Below, in pieces: positions 34,313 to 43,178 of a DNA stretch of 64,000 nucleotides. Each line of letters begins with the position of its first letter. Within the stretch, counting starts at the first letter, position 1. A program made the translations under genes and the position numbers. The notes under the pieces are model-generated. The model saw only the letters and a program-made list of their open reading frames with translations. It was not told the DNA's origin and searched no databases. This stretch comes from Streptomyces uncialis (lineage in GTDB: Bacteria; Actinomycetota; Actinomycetes; Streptomycetales; Streptomycetaceae), in contig NZ_LFBV01000007.1 in the NCBI RefSeq assembly GCF_001905345.1, positions 186,001-250,000 on the forward strand. The letters run 5' to 3'.

Positions 34313-35884
34313 ATGAACGAAGGCGGCACGCTCGTCGCGTTCCTCGCCGTCATCGCCGCGACCTCGCTGCTCGCCGTCGCCGCCCGCCGCTTCCACCCCA
34401 CCGGCAGACTGCCCTCGCTGGAGGGCTGGGCCCTCGCCGACCGCGGACTCGGCACCGGCTGGTCCTGGCTGCTGATCGGCGGCACCTTCTTCACCGCGTA
34501 CACCTTCACCGCGGTGCCCGGCCTCGCCTACGGCAACGGCGCGCCCGCGTTCTTCGCCATCCCGTACACGATCATCGCCTGCCCACTGGCCTTCGTCCTG
34601 CTGCCCCGGCTCTGGTCGGTCTGCGCCCGCAACGGATACATCACCGCCGCCGACTTCGTCCGCGGCCGCTACGGCTCCCCGCCGCTCGCGCTGGTCGTCG
34701 CCCTCACCGGCATCCTCGCGACCATGCCCTACCTCGCGTTGCAGGTCCTCGGCATCCGCGCGATCCTCGCCGCCGGAGGGATCGACGCCGACGCCCTGGG
34801 CGCCGACCTCGCGATGATCGCCCTGTTCGCCGGACTCGCCGTCGCCACCTACCGCTACGGACTGCGCGCCCCGACCGTCATCGCCGCGTTCAAGGGCGTC
34901 GCCGTCTTCGGATCGGTCATCGTCGCGGTCTGGCTCGTGCTCGACGACCTCGGCGGCCCCGGAGCCGTCTTCGAACGGGCCGCCCGCCATATGACCGAGG
35001 GCGGCGCGGGTGACGCCGCCCTGCTGCTCACACCGCATCAGCAGGCCGCGTACGCCACCCTCGCCCTCGGCTCCGCCTTCGCCGTCCTGATGTACCCGCA
35101 CATGCTGACCGCCGCGTTCGCCGCGAAGAGCCCCGACACCCTGCGCCGGGTGACGATCGGTCTGCCCGCCTGGATCGCGGTCCTCGCCCTGTTCGGACTG
35201 CTCGGCATCGCCGCCGTCGCCGAGCGGATACGGGTCACGGCCGGCGGCGCCGAGGTCGCCGTGCCGCTCCTCGTCGACCAGCTGATGCCGCCGGCCGTCG
35301 CCGGGCTCGTCTTCGGCGCCATCACCGTCGGCGCGCTCGTCCCCGCGGCCGTGATGTCGGTGGCCGCCGCGACCTCCTTCGTCCGCAATGTGTACGTCGA
35401 GTACGTCCACCCCACCGCGACCCCCAAACGCCAGGTGCGGATCGCCAGGAACGTCTCCCTCGTCGCCAAGGTCGGCGCCGTCGGCTTCGTCTACGGACTG
35501 CGCGACCAGGCCGCCATCAACCTCCAGCTCCTCGGCGGGGTATGGATACTCCAGATCTTCCCCGCCGTCGCCATCGGCCTCTACACCCGAAGGCTGCACC
35601 CCCGGGCGCTGTTCACGGGCTGGGCCGTGGGCATGACCGCCGGTACGGTCATGGTGGTCCAGGAAGGATTCTCACCGGTCGTGCCGCTCGGACCCACCGG
35701 CCATGTCATCGAGGTCTACGCGGGACTCGCGGCGCTGCTCGTCAACCTCACCGTCGCCGTGGCCCTCACCCCCGTCCTCCACCGGTTCGGCGTCCCCCGC
35801 GGCACCGACACCACCGCCCTACCGCCCGGCCTGGTCTTCAGGCGCCGCCCCGGAACAGGAGCGAGCAGCACATGCGACGGATGA
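34313..35884 (+). CDS. Sodium:solute symporter (SSS) family permease
   Basis: 523-residue transporter with about 13 membrane helices. The family signature regions are GTFFTAYTFTAVPGLAYGNG, the helix-5 region ATYRYGLRAPTVIAAFKG, MYPHMLTAAFAAKS and ALVPAAVMSVAAATSFVRNVY. It resembles monocarboxylate/actinobacterial SSS proteins that pair with DUF3311. The substrate is not evident. The end overlaps the sigma-factor gene by 13 bases, which couples a transporter to a regulator. Confidence 0.9.
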   Translation: MNEGGTLVAFLAVIAATSLLAVAARRFHPTGRLPSLEGWALADRGLGTGWSWLLIGGTFFTAYTFTAVPGLAYGNGAPAFFAIPYTIIACPLAFVLLPRLWSVCARNGYITAADFVRGRYGSPPLALVVALTGILATMPYLALQVLGIRAILAAGGIDADALGADLAMIALFAGLAVATYRYGLRAPTVIAAFKGVAVFGSVIVAVWLVLDDLGGPGAVFERAARHMTEGGAGDAALLLTPHQQAAYATLALGSAFAVLMYPHMLTAAFAAKSPDTLRRVTIGLPAWIAVLALFGLLGIAAVAERIRVTAGGAEVAVPLLVDQLMPPAVAGLVFGAITVGALVPAAVMSVAAATSFVRNVYVEYVHPTATPKRQVRIARNVSLVAKVGAVGFVYGLRDQAAINLQLLGGVWILQIFPAVAIGLYTRRLHPRALFTGWAVGMTAGTVMVVQEGFSPVVPLGPTGHVIEVYAGLAALLVNLTVAVALTPVLHRFGVPRGTDTTALPPGLVFRRRPGTGASSTCDG

Positions 35885-36561
35885 GACGGGAGTCCCGGGC
35901 CCTGTCCCTCGGTGACCACGGGGCCACCGACCACGAGATCACCGGCCACGGAACCGCCGACCGCGCCGCCGTCGGCGGCGGCACCCCGACCGGCCCGGCC
36001 GCGGACACCCGCCCCGCGTCCCCCGGTATGCCCGCCGCGGGCACCCCGGTCGGGGACGGCACCGATCCGCAGCGGGACATCGCCCTCGCCGCGCTCTTCG
36101 CACGGCACTACACATCCATGCTCCGGCTCGCCTCGCTGCTCGGCGCCGACGACGCGGAGAACATCGTCGCCGAGGCGTACTACCAGCTGTACCGCAAGTG
36201 GCGCAGGCTCCGGAACCCCGAACGCGCCGAGGCGTATCTGCGCTCCGTCGTCTGCAATCTGACCCGGATGCGGATACGCCACCTCCAGACCGTGCGCCGG
36301 CACGCCGAGGCCCCCGCACCGGCCAAGGAACCCGTCGCCTCCGCCGAGCACGACGCACTGCTCCAGGACGACCAGCGGGTCCTCATCGCCGCCGTCCGGG
36401 AACTGCCCGCCCGCCAGCGCGAGGCCCTGGTGCTCCGGCACTGGATGGGGCTCAAGGAGGCGGAGATAGCGGACGCCATGGGCATCTCCGCGGGCTCGGT
36501 GAAGACCCATACCGCACGCGGGATCGCGGCCCTGACGAAGGCGATGGAGGCCCGCCGATGA
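35872..36561 (+). CDS. ECF-like RNA polymerase sigma factor (SigE/SACE-type)
   Basis: 229 residues. After a 65-residue disordered Gly/Thr/Pro-rich N-terminus come region 2 (LAALFARHYTSMLRLASLL and YYQLYRKWRRLRNPERAEAYL) and region 4 (LPARQREALVLRHWMGLKEA then MGISAGSVKTHTARGIAAL). This matches the SigE-family ECF type widespread in Streptomyces. The AGGAG at 35857 and the overlap with the symporter 3' end support the start. The next gene, overlapping by ATGA, encodes a short single-TM protein that could be its anti-sigma factor. Confidence 0.9.
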   Translation: MRRMRRESRALSLGDHGATDHEITGHGTADRAAVGGGTPTGPAADTRPASPGMPAAGTPVGDGTDPQRDIALAALFARHYTSMLRLASLLGADDAENIVAEAYYQLYRKWRRLRNPERAEAYLRSVVCNLTRMRIRHLQTVRRHAEAPAPAKEPVASAEHDALLQDDQRVLIAAVRELPARQREALVLRHWMGLKEAEIADAMGISAGSVKTHTARGIAALTKAMEARR

Positions 36562-36839
36562 GCACCCCCGACACCGAACGGCGGCTGCGTGAGGCGTTCG
36601 ACGCCCTCGCGCGGGAGGTCCGCCCCGCTCCCGACGCCTACCGCACCGTCCGCGGCGAGTGGCTGCGCCGCGAGCGCCGCCGCAGGCTGGTGCTCGCCGT
36701 CCTGATCGCCGTGGTCTTCACCCTCGCGACCCTGGCCGGGCTCTGGGTCCTCAACAACGCGCCCTCCGGCCCCGGCGCCATCTACGACGACCCCCGCAAG
36801 TCCGTACCCAGCGCCCCGGTACTGGCCCCCGGAAGCTGA
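36558..36839 (+). CDS. Small single-TM protein, candidate anti-sigma factor
   Basis: 93 residues: an N-terminal cytoplasmic helix-rich part (TERRLREAFDALAREVRPAPDA), a basic stretch RRERRRRLV, one membrane helix (LAVLIAVVFTLATLAGLWVL) and a short Pro/Ser external tail. The topology fits a minimal membrane-bound sigma regulator, though no ZAS zinc motif (HxxxCxxC) is present. The ATGA overlap with the sigma gene indicates coupled expression. Function is inferred from position only. Confidence 0.75.
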   Translation: MSTPDTERRLREAFDALAREVRPAPDAYRTVRGEWLRRERRRRLVLAVLIAVVFTLATLAGLWVLNNAPSGPGAIYDDPRKSVPSAPVLAPGS

Positions 36840-37175
36840 CCCGCCCGCCTGCCCTCGCACCACCCCGGGGAACCGGAACCCCGCACACCGGTCCGACCGC
36901 ACCGGAAGGCTCACGAAACGACCGCCGGACCCCCGTCCGCCGACGGGTACGACCGCCCCCCGTCCCCTCCCCGCCGACCGGCGGGGCATCACCCACGGCC
37001 CGTCGATCCCGTGCTCGTGATGAACCCGGCAGCGCACAACAGGCCATGCCATACTGACCGAATCGCAAGCCCGTACGCCTGTTTCGTATGGCTGGAACGC
37101 GTATTCAGGCCGGTCCGTCCCGGCGCGCGGGCGGTGGTGAGCTGTCCGCTCCACGTCCCTTGAGGAGGCACCCTC
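36840..37175. other. Intergenic region with terminator and methyltransferase promoter
   Basis: 336 bases. A stem ccccgcc/ggcgggg (36969-36986, 4-base loop) probably ends the symporter-sigma operon. A catact -10-like hexamer around 37048 may start the methyltransferase transcript. No gene is seen. Confidence 0.5.
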
Positions 37176-37991
37176 TTGTCCGACCGTGCATCCATGCGCG
37201 CAGCAGCGGAAATACGCGCGCGGATCGACACCACCAAGCCGCATTCGGCGCGCTTCTGGAACTACTTCGTGGGCGGCAAGGACAACTACGAGGTCGACCG
37301 GGAGATCGGTGACCACATCATGGAGATCTTCCCCGGTCTCGTCGATGTGGCCCGTACGAGCAGGCACTTCCTCGGCCGGTCGGTGCGGTACCTCGCGGGC
37401 GAACAGGGCATCCGCCAGTTCCTCGACATCGGTACGGGACTGCCCACCGCCGACAACACCCATGAGGTGGCGCAGCGCGTCGCGCCGGACGCCCGGATCG
37501 TGTACGTCGACAACGACCCGCTCGTCCTCACCCACGCCCGTGCGCTGCTCACCAGCACGGACGAGGGCCGCACCGACTACCTCGACGCCGATCTGTACGC
37601 GCCCGCCACCGTGCTGGAGGACGCGAGCGAGACACTCGACCTCTCGCAGCCCGTGGCGCTGATGATCCTCAACACCCTCGGCCATGTCGACGACCCTGTG
37701 CGGGCCCGCGCCCTGGTCGCCGAGCTGATGTCCGGTCTGCCGTCGGGGAGTTACCTCGTCATCAGCGACTGCACGGCCACCAGCCCCGGCATGGTCGCCG
37801 CGTCGGACGCGTACAACTCCAGCGGCGCGGTGCCGTACCACGTCCGCCCGGTGGACGAGATCGCGTCCTACTTCGACGGTCTGGAACTGGTCGAGCCCGG
37901 CATCGTCCCGGTCACCGCGTGGCGGCCTGATCCCGACGAGGCCGACGCGCCCGCCGTCGACGCGTACGGCGCGGTGGGCCGCAAGCCGTAG
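37176..37991 (+). CDS. DUF574-type SAM-dependent methyltransferase
   Basis: 271 residues from a TTG after GAGGAGG. The actinobacterial DUF574 hallmarks are present: IDTTKPHSARFWNYFVGGKD near the N-terminus, then the SAM loop QFLDIGTGLPTADNTHEVAQ and VYVDNDPLVLTHARALL. These proteins are abundant in Streptomyces and occasionally tied to natural-product or sigma-factor networks, but targets are unknown. It is monocistronic and ends in a strong bidirectional hairpin. Confidence 0.9.
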   Translation: MSDRASMRAAAEIRARIDTTKPHSARFWNYFVGGKDNYEVDREIGDHIMEIFPGLVDVARTSRHFLGRSVRYLAGEQGIRQFLDIGTGLPTADNTHEVAQRVAPDARIVYVDNDPLVLTHARALLTSTDEGRTDYLDADLYAPATVLEDASETLDLSQPVALMILNTLGHVDDPVRARALVAELMSGLPSGSYLVISDCTATSPGMVAASDAYNSSGAVPYHVRPVDEIASYFDGLELVEPGIVPVTAWRPDPDEADAPAVDAYGAVGRKP

Positions 37992-38008
37992 CCCGCGAGC
38001 GCCGGTAC

Positions 38009-38046
38009 GGAGGGCGGGACCCGGAGCGCCCCGGGTCCCGCCCTCC
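38009..38046. terminator. Perfect 16-bp bidirectional terminator hairpin
   Basis: ggagggcgggacccgg (38009-38024) pairs with ccgggtcccgccctcc (38031-38046) across a 6-base loop, between the methyltransferase gene and the convergent FAH-family gene that ends the catabolic operon. Confidence 0.85.
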
Positions 38047-38061
38047 GCGGCATCGGCGGCC

Positions 38062-38913
38062 CTACGCGGGACGCAACTCGCTGCGCTGCCGCCCCAGTCC
38101 GGAGATGTCCATCTCCATCACATCGCCCGCACCGAGGTACGGGAACCGTCCGGACAGCGCGACGCCCTCCGGTGTGCCCGTGTTGATCAGGTCACCGGGC
38201 TCCAGGACCAGGTACTGCGACAGATGGTGGACGATCCGGGCCACCGAGAAGATCATGTCGGAGGTCTTCGAGTCCTGCCGGGGCTCGCCGTTCACCCAGG
38301 ACCGCAGCCGCAGTCCTTGCGGATCGCCCACCTCGTCGGCGGTCACCAGCACCGGACCCAGCGGGTTGAAGGTGGCGCACGACTTGCCCTTGGACCACTG
38401 CCCGCCCGACACGTCCAGCTGGAAGGACCGCTCCGACACGTCGTTGGTCACCGCGTACCCGGCGACATGGGCCAGCGCCTCCTCGGGCGAGGCCAGATAG
38501 GAGGCGCGCCGGCCGATGACCACCGCCAGCTCCACCTCCCAGTCCGTCCGCAGCGAACCGCGCGGGATCAGCACGTCGTCGTACGGTCCGACGACCGTGT
38601 TCGGGGACTTGTAGAAGAGGATCGGCTGCTCGGGCGGCCGGGCCCCGGATTCGGCGGCGTGCGCCGCGTAGTTCTGCCCGACGCACAGCACCGCCGAGGG
38701 CCGGGCGATCGGCGCCCCGATCCGGCGGCCGTGGATCTCGGTCTGGGGCAGCTGTGCGGGCACCGCCGGGACGAGCGACGGATCGTCGAGGAGCCGGTTC
38801 AGGAACGCGCCGTCGATATCGGCGGTGAGGGGGGACAGATCGTAGTAGTGGCCGTTGGGGGCGGCGAGGACCGGGCTCTCATGGCCGGGTTCGCCGACGC
38901 GCATCAGACGCAT
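38062..38913 (-). CDS. Fumarylacetoacetate hydrolase (FAH)-family protein
   Basis: 283-residue metal-dependent C-C hydrolase or dehydratase-like enzyme. FAH-fold motifs: VLCVGQNYAAHAAESGARPP, FYKSPNTVVGP, the metal-binding WEVELAVVIGR (E-x-E), GYAVTNDVSER and NTGTPEGVALSGRFPYLGAGD. FAH members in sugar-acid operons cleave 2,4-diketo-3-deoxy acids to pyruvate plus a short acid; others are 2-keto-pentonate hydrolases. It is the last gene of the minus-strand IclR-locus set, consistent with a terminal cleavage step (inference). GGAGAT precedes the ATG. Confidence 0.9.
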   Translation of the reverse strand: MRLMRVGEPGHESPVLAAPNGHYYDLSPLTADIDGAFLNRLLDDPSLVPAVPAQLPQTEIHGRRIGAPIARPSAVLCVGQNYAAHAAESGARPPEQPILFYKSPNTVVGPYDDVLIPRGSLRTDWEVELAVVIGRRASYLASPEEALAHVAGYAVTNDVSERSFQLDVSGGQWSKGKSCATFNPLGPVLVTADEVGDPQGLRLRSWVNGEPRQDSKTSDMIFSVARIVHHLSQYLVLEPGDLINTGTPEGVALSGRFPYLGAGDVMEMDISGLGRQRSELRPA

Positions 38914-39063
38914 GACGGGGATCTCCGAAGGTCGTGTCACAGGCGGACGAGTCGGGGAGGGGCGGGGGAATCGGATCAAGTGGGGCGTGCCGCGGACCGG
39001 AACGGGGCGGGGCGTGTGCGGCGAACGAGGTGCGGACCGCCCCTGGGAACGGTCCCACGGGGT

Positions 39064-40098
39064 TCAGTGCAGCCGGGCCAGGGCCCGTGCGCTCACCGCG
39101 TGCAGTGGCGGCTTTCCGTCGAGCAGCCGCAGCACCTCGTCGGCGGCGCTCGCCCCCATCCGCAGTCGGCACTCGACGGTACCCGCCGCCTGATGGGGAG
39201 TCAGCAGGACGTTGGGCAGGGCACGCAGCGGATGCCCGACCGGCAGCGGCTCGGCGTCGAAGACGTCGATCGCCGCGTCCAGCCGGCCCGAGCGCACCTC
39301 GGCGAGCAGGGCGTCCTCGTCCACCAGCCAGGAGCGGGCCGTGTTCACCAGGCCCGCGCCGTCCGGCATCAGCGCCAGTCGCCGCGCGCCCAGCAGATGC
39401 CGGGTCTCCTCCGTCGCCGGGGCGTGCACCGCCACGATCCGGCTGCGCTCCAACAGCTCCTCCAACGGCAGCAGCCGGACGCCGAGCTTCTCGGCGTCCG
39501 CCGCGTCCAGATACGGGTCGGCCACCGACACCCGGGCGCCCACGGCACGCGCCAGCGCGATGTACGCCCGGCCCGTACGGGACGCCCCGATCACCCCGAT
39601 CCCGCTGCCGTGCACCTCGTGCCGGGGCGGCGCAGCGCTCGCGGTGTCCCAGTCGGCGCCGGTCCGCAGCGCGTGGTCGAAGCGGTGCACCCGGTGCAGC
39701 AGGGACAGGGTGAACGCCAGCGCGACCTCGGCGACCGGCCGCGCCATCGCGTCCCCGGCCTGGGTGACCCGCACCCCCCGCCGGAACACCTCCTCCGTGA
39801 CGTACGGCGCGACCGCGGAACCGGTGTGGGCGACCAGTGCCAGCCGGTCCGCGACATCGAGCAGCCCCGCGTCCACCCGGGGGCTGCCCCAGGACGTGAT
39901 CAGCGCTCGGGCCCCCGGGAGCGCGGCGGCCAGCGCGTCCCGGTCGGTGTGGCCGTCGAGGACGACCGGTTCGGTACGCGCCGCGAGCCGGTCCCAGACC
40001 GCCGGGGAGAACAACTGCGCGCGCAGCGGCGGCGGGACGCTCACCACGACCCGGGGGCGACCGGCGCCCCCGGCCGGTGGCTCAGCGGAGCCAGTCAT
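39064..40098 (-). CDS. D-isomer-specific 2-hydroxyacid dehydrogenase
   Basis: 344 residues. The NAD-binding core is SGIGVIGASRTGRAYIALAR (a relaxed GxGxxG), the catalytic Arg lies in VNTARSWLVDE, Glu in IDVFDAEPLP and His in TPHQAAGT. Gene order places it after a DapA-family lyase, with a 17-bp overlap and an internal GAAGGAG in that gene, so they are co-translated. It would interconvert a 2-keto and a 2-hydroxy acid from the pathway; direction and substrate are unknown. Confidence 0.9.
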   Translation of the reverse strand: MTGSAEPPAGGAGRPRVVVSVPPPLRAQLFSPAVWDRLAARTEPVVLDGHTDRDALAAALPGARALITSWGSPRVDAGLLDVADRLALVAHTGSAVAPYVTEEVFRRGVRVTQAGDAMARPVAEVALAFTLSLLHRVHRFDHALRTGADWDTASAAPPRHEVHGSGIGVIGASRTGRAYIALARAVGARVSVADPYLDAADAEKLGVRLLPLEELLERSRIVAVHAPATEETRHLLGARRLALMPDGAGLVNTARSWLVDEDALLAEVRSGRLDAAIDVFDAEPLPVGHPLRALPNVLLTPHQAAGTVECRLRMGASAADEVLRLLDGKPPLHAVSARALARLH

Positions 40099-41110
40099 CG
40101 AGGTGCTCCTTCACGAAGTCGTCGTCCGTCAGCCACGGGTACGCGGCCGCCACCCGGGTCAGCTCCTCGGTCTGTCCGGGCGAGAGCGCCGACTCCGGGT
40201 CGAGGCACCAGGTGCCCGCGAGCAGCCCCTGGCGGCGCAGCACCTCGTGCACCCCGGCGATGCAGCCACGGAACCCACCGCGTACGTCGAACACGGCCTG
40301 GTTGGCGTCCGTGAGCTCCGGCCGCCGGGCCAGACAGCGCACCATGGCCTCGTGGTCACCGGCGCGTGCCCGGCGGACGTCCGCCAGCAGGGTGACGGCC
40401 GCCCGGGTCCACACCGCCCACTGTCCGAGCAGTCCGCCCGCGAACCAGCGCCGTCCGCCCGGGGTGTCGTAGCAGGTGAGCAGGTCCCCGATGATGTCGT
40501 CGTCGTTGCCGGTGTACAGGGCGACCTCGTCGGCGCGGTCCGAGGCGGCCACCGCCCGGATCACATCGGCGGTGCGGTACCGGTCGAACGGGGCGGTCTT
40601 CACGGCGACCGTGGACGGCAGGTCCGCGAACGCCGACCAGAACGCGGGCGACAGATACCGGCCGCCGACCGCCTCCTGGAGGTAGAACCCGATGACGGGC
40701 AGTACCTCGCCGACCGCGCGGGCCCGGTCGATGAGTCCCTTCTCGTCCGCGCCCGGCACGGCCGGGCTCAGCAGCACCGCGTCATAGCCGAGCGACGCGG
40801 CCAGCTCCGCCTCGGCGACGGCCTGCGCGGTGTACCCGCAGGCTCCGGCGACCTTGACGAAGGGCCGGTCGGCCTCCGCCCGCAGGGTGTCCGCGGCGAG
40901 TTCGAGCACCGGCCGCAGCAGCCCGACACCCGGCTCCCGGATCTCGAACTGGGTGGTGTGCACGGCGACGGCGACCCCACCGGCGCCGGACGCCAGGTAG
41001 TAGCGGGTGAGGGCACGCTGACGGCGCTCGTCGAGGGTCGTTCCGGCGGTGAGCGCCAGCGGGTGGGCCGGTATCACCGCGCCCTGGGCGAGGATTTCCA
41101 AGGGGTTCAT
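40082..41110 (-). CDS. Dihydrodipicolinate synthase (DapA)-family lyase/aldolase
   Basis: 342-residue TIM-barrel class I aldolase-type protein. The Schiff-base lysine is in TVAVKTAPFDRYR and the Tyr in VIGFYLQEAVGG. The canonical GTTGE loop is replaced by AVHTTQFEI, so it is not a standard DapA. Members in catabolic clusters act as 2-keto-3-deoxy acid aldolases or dehydratases. The C-terminal extension (LLAGTWCLDPESALSPGQ) is longer than usual. It sits between the epimerase-like and hydroxyacid dehydrogenase genes. Confidence 0.86.
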   Translation of the reverse strand: MNPLEILAQGAVIPAHPLALTAGTTLDERRQRALTRYYLASGAGGVAVAVHTTQFEIREPGVGLLRPVLELAADTLRAEADRPFVKVAGACGYTAQAVAEAELAASLGYDAVLLSPAVPGADEKGLIDRARAVGEVLPVIGFYLQEAVGGRYLSPAFWSAFADLPSTVAVKTAPFDRYRTADVIRAVAASDRADEVALYTGNDDDIIGDLLTCYDTPGGRRWFAGGLLGQWAVWTRAAVTLLADVRRARAGDHEAMVRCLARRPELTDANQAVFDVRGGFRGCIAGVHEVLRRQGLLAGTWCLDPESALSPGQTEELTRVAAAYPWLTDDDFVKEHLDDWLR

Positions 41111-41158
41111 GGCAGTGGCTTTCCGTGGGGGAGAAGGGCGGGACGGATACCGCGGGCG

Positions 41159-42232
41159 TCAGAACCTGCCGTCGCGGACCTGGTACTTGGTGGGCTTGCC
41201 GGACACCGGCAGTCCGCGCCGCAGCCAGTCGGCCTGCCAGGCGACCAGGGTGCCCAGGGAGACGTCCGGGTACCCGAACAGCCGGTGGCAGCGGCTCGCG
41301 TCGGACAGCAGCGCGGTCGGGGACTCCTCACCCGCGAACCGCGGCTCCGTACCGAACTCGGCGCCGAACAGCCCGGCCAGCCGCCGGACGGACGCGGTCT
41401 CCGGACCGGTCAGATTGAGGGTGAACGCGTCACCGCCGGTGGCGTGCGCCAGGGACCGCAGGGTCACCTCGTTCGCGTAGCCCTGCCAGACGACGTTGAC
41501 CGCCCCGGTGCGCACGTCGACGGACTCGCCCGCCCGCACCCGCCCGGCGATGTCCGCGAGCACGCCGTACCGCAGGTCCACCGCGTAGTTGAGCCGGATC
41601 AGGGCGACCGGGGTGCCCCGGGTCAGCGCCGCGTGGGCGAAGATCCGCTCCCGGCCCAGGCACGACATGGCGTACTCACCGACCGGGCCCACCGGGTCGT
41701 CCTCCGCGCAGCCGCCCGAGGCGACCGGGACCAGCGGGTAGACATTGCCGGTGGAGAACGCGGCGATCCGCGCTTGCGGCCAGCGCCGTACCACCCGGTC
41801 GGGCATCGCCGCGTTCACCGCCCACGCGTGGGAGGGCGCCCCGGCGGAGCCGAACTTGGCGCCGACCATGAAGACGACGTTCGCCGCGTCGGGCAGTGCC
41901 GACAGTTCGGCCGCCGGGTCCATCAGGTCGAACGCGACGGTCCGTACCCCGTCGGCCTCCAGCGCCTCGGCCGCCGCCCGGTCCGACCAGCGCGACACCG
42001 CGTACACGGTGGTGTCCCCGCGTCCGGCGGCGTCCAGCGCGCGGCGCGCCAGCCGGCACAGGCTCGGGCCCATCTTGCCGCCCGCGCCGAGCACCAGCAG
42101 ATCGCCGTCCAGCCGGGCCAGATCCGCGACGAGGGCGGGGGAGGGGGTGGCCAGGCGCTCCTCCAGCGCCGCCTCGTTCGTGAACATCTCTTCCGGTCCC
42201 TTCGGTGTGCGCTGGCCCATCCGCTGACTCAT
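41159..42232 (-). CDS. NAD-dependent epimerase/dehydratase-family protein
   Basis: 357 residues. The Rossmann fold is unusual in position: LLVLGAGGKMGPSLCRLARR (GxGGKMG) starts near residue 47. AAFSTGNVYPLVPVASGG and a Lys-less active-site region follow, with LIRLNYAVDLRYGVLADIA and a C-terminal FGYPDVSLGTLVAWQADWL. Extended SDR epimerases act on NDP-sugars; the short catalytic motif differs here, so a sugar-acid or lactone dehydrogenase is also possible. The start ATG overlaps the stop of the upstream permease (ATGA, 42229-42232); an internal ATG at 42187 is an alternative. Confidence 0.84.
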   Translation of the reverse strand: MSQRMGQRTPKGPEEMFTNEAALEERLATPSPALVADLARLDGDLLVLGAGGKMGPSLCRLARRALDAAGRGDTTVYAVSRWSDRAAAEALEADGVRTVAFDLMDPAAELSALPDAANVVFMVGAKFGSAGAPSHAWAVNAAMPDRVVRRWPQARIAAFSTGNVYPLVPVASGGCAEDDPVGPVGEYAMSCLGRERIFAHAALTRGTPVALIRLNYAVDLRYGVLADIAGRVRAGESVDVRTGAVNVVWQGYANEVTLRSLAHATGGDAFTLNLTGPETASVRRLAGLFGAEFGTEPRFAGEESPTALLSDASRCHRLFGYPDVSLGTLVAWQADWLRRGLPVSGKPTKYQVRDGRF

Positions 42233-43176
42233 CCCTTGATCCCGGACGCGGTGACGCCCTCGGTGAAGTAGCGCTGGCCCACCAGATACGCGGCGAAGAT
42301 GGGCACGAACGCGATGACGGAGCCCGACAGGACCACGTTCAGCGGCACGTTCTGCTGCTGGAGCGAGGCGATGCCCACCGTCAGGGTCCGCATGTCGGTC
42401 GACTGTCCGACGACCAGCGGCCACAGGAAGTCGTTCCAGTGCCACAGGAAGACGAACACCCCGAGCGTGGCGAGGATCGGCTTCAGCAGCGGCAGCACGA
42501 TCCGGCGGAAGATCTGCCACTCGCCGCAGCCGTCGAGCCGCGCCGCCTCGAACAGCTCGTCGGGCAGCCCCTTGATGAACTGCCGCATCAGGAACACCGC
42601 CTGCGCGTTGGCGAGGGTCGGCACGATCAGACCCCAGTACGTGTCCACCCCGCCCAGCTTCGCGATCATCGCGAAGGTCGGGATCATCGTGACGTGGTAC
42701 GGGACCATCACCATCGACAGGAACGACCAGAACATCGCCTCCCGTCCGGGGAACCGCTTCTTCGCGAAGGCGTACCCGGCGAGCGAGGCCAGCAGCAGCG
42801 TCCCCACCACCGACACCAGCGAGTACACCAGCGTGTTGAACAGCCAGCGCGGAACGTCCTGCGCGTTCATCACGCTGTCGTACGCCTCACCGGTCAGCGG
42901 CCAGGGCACCAGGCTGCCGGGGAACTCCACGGCGGCGGACGGCTTCAGCGACAGTACGACCATCGCGTAGAACGGGAAGATCGTCACGATCGCGGCGAGC
43001 CCCAGCAGCACACCCCGGGCGATCCGGCCGCGCCGGGTGCCGCGCATCGCGTGCGGTACGGAGTCGCGCTCGGCGTCCCGGCGCAGCTTGCGCTCCGCCC
43101 GCCGGTCCCGGGGCACCGGAGCGGGCCGCGCGGGCCCGTCGGCGGAGGGGGACTCGACCGGTGTGGTGGTCGTCAT
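42229..43176 (-). CDS. Carbohydrate ABC transporter permease (MalG type)
   Basis: 315 residues with six hydrophobic segments after a 50-residue basic tail. The EAA loop reads EAARLDGCGEWQIFRRIVLP, diagnostic for MalG-class permeases, and the C-terminus ends YFTEGVTASGIKG as in sugar importers. It pairs with the MalF-type permease at 43179 (2-base gap) and the solute-binding protein at 44310. No ATPase gene is present in the locus, so a shared MsiK-type ATPase is likely, as for most Streptomyces sugar importers (established for the genus). Confidence 0.94.
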   Translation of the reverse strand: MTTTTPVESPSADGPARPAPVPRDRRAERKLRRDAERDSVPHAMRGTRRGRIARGVLLGLAAIVTIFPFYAMVVLSLKPSAAVEFPGSLVPWPLTGEAYDSVMNAQDVPRWLFNTLVYSLVSVVGTLLLASLAGYAFAKKRFPGREAMFWSFLSMVMVPYHVTMIPTFAMIAKLGGVDTYWGLIVPTLANAQAVFLMRQFIKGLPDELFEAARLDGCGEWQIFRRIVLPLLKPILATLGVFVFLWHWNDFLWPLVVGQSTDMRTLTVGIASLQQQNVPLNVVLSGSVIAFVPIFAAYLVGQRYFTEGVTASGIKG

Positions 43177-43178
43177 GG

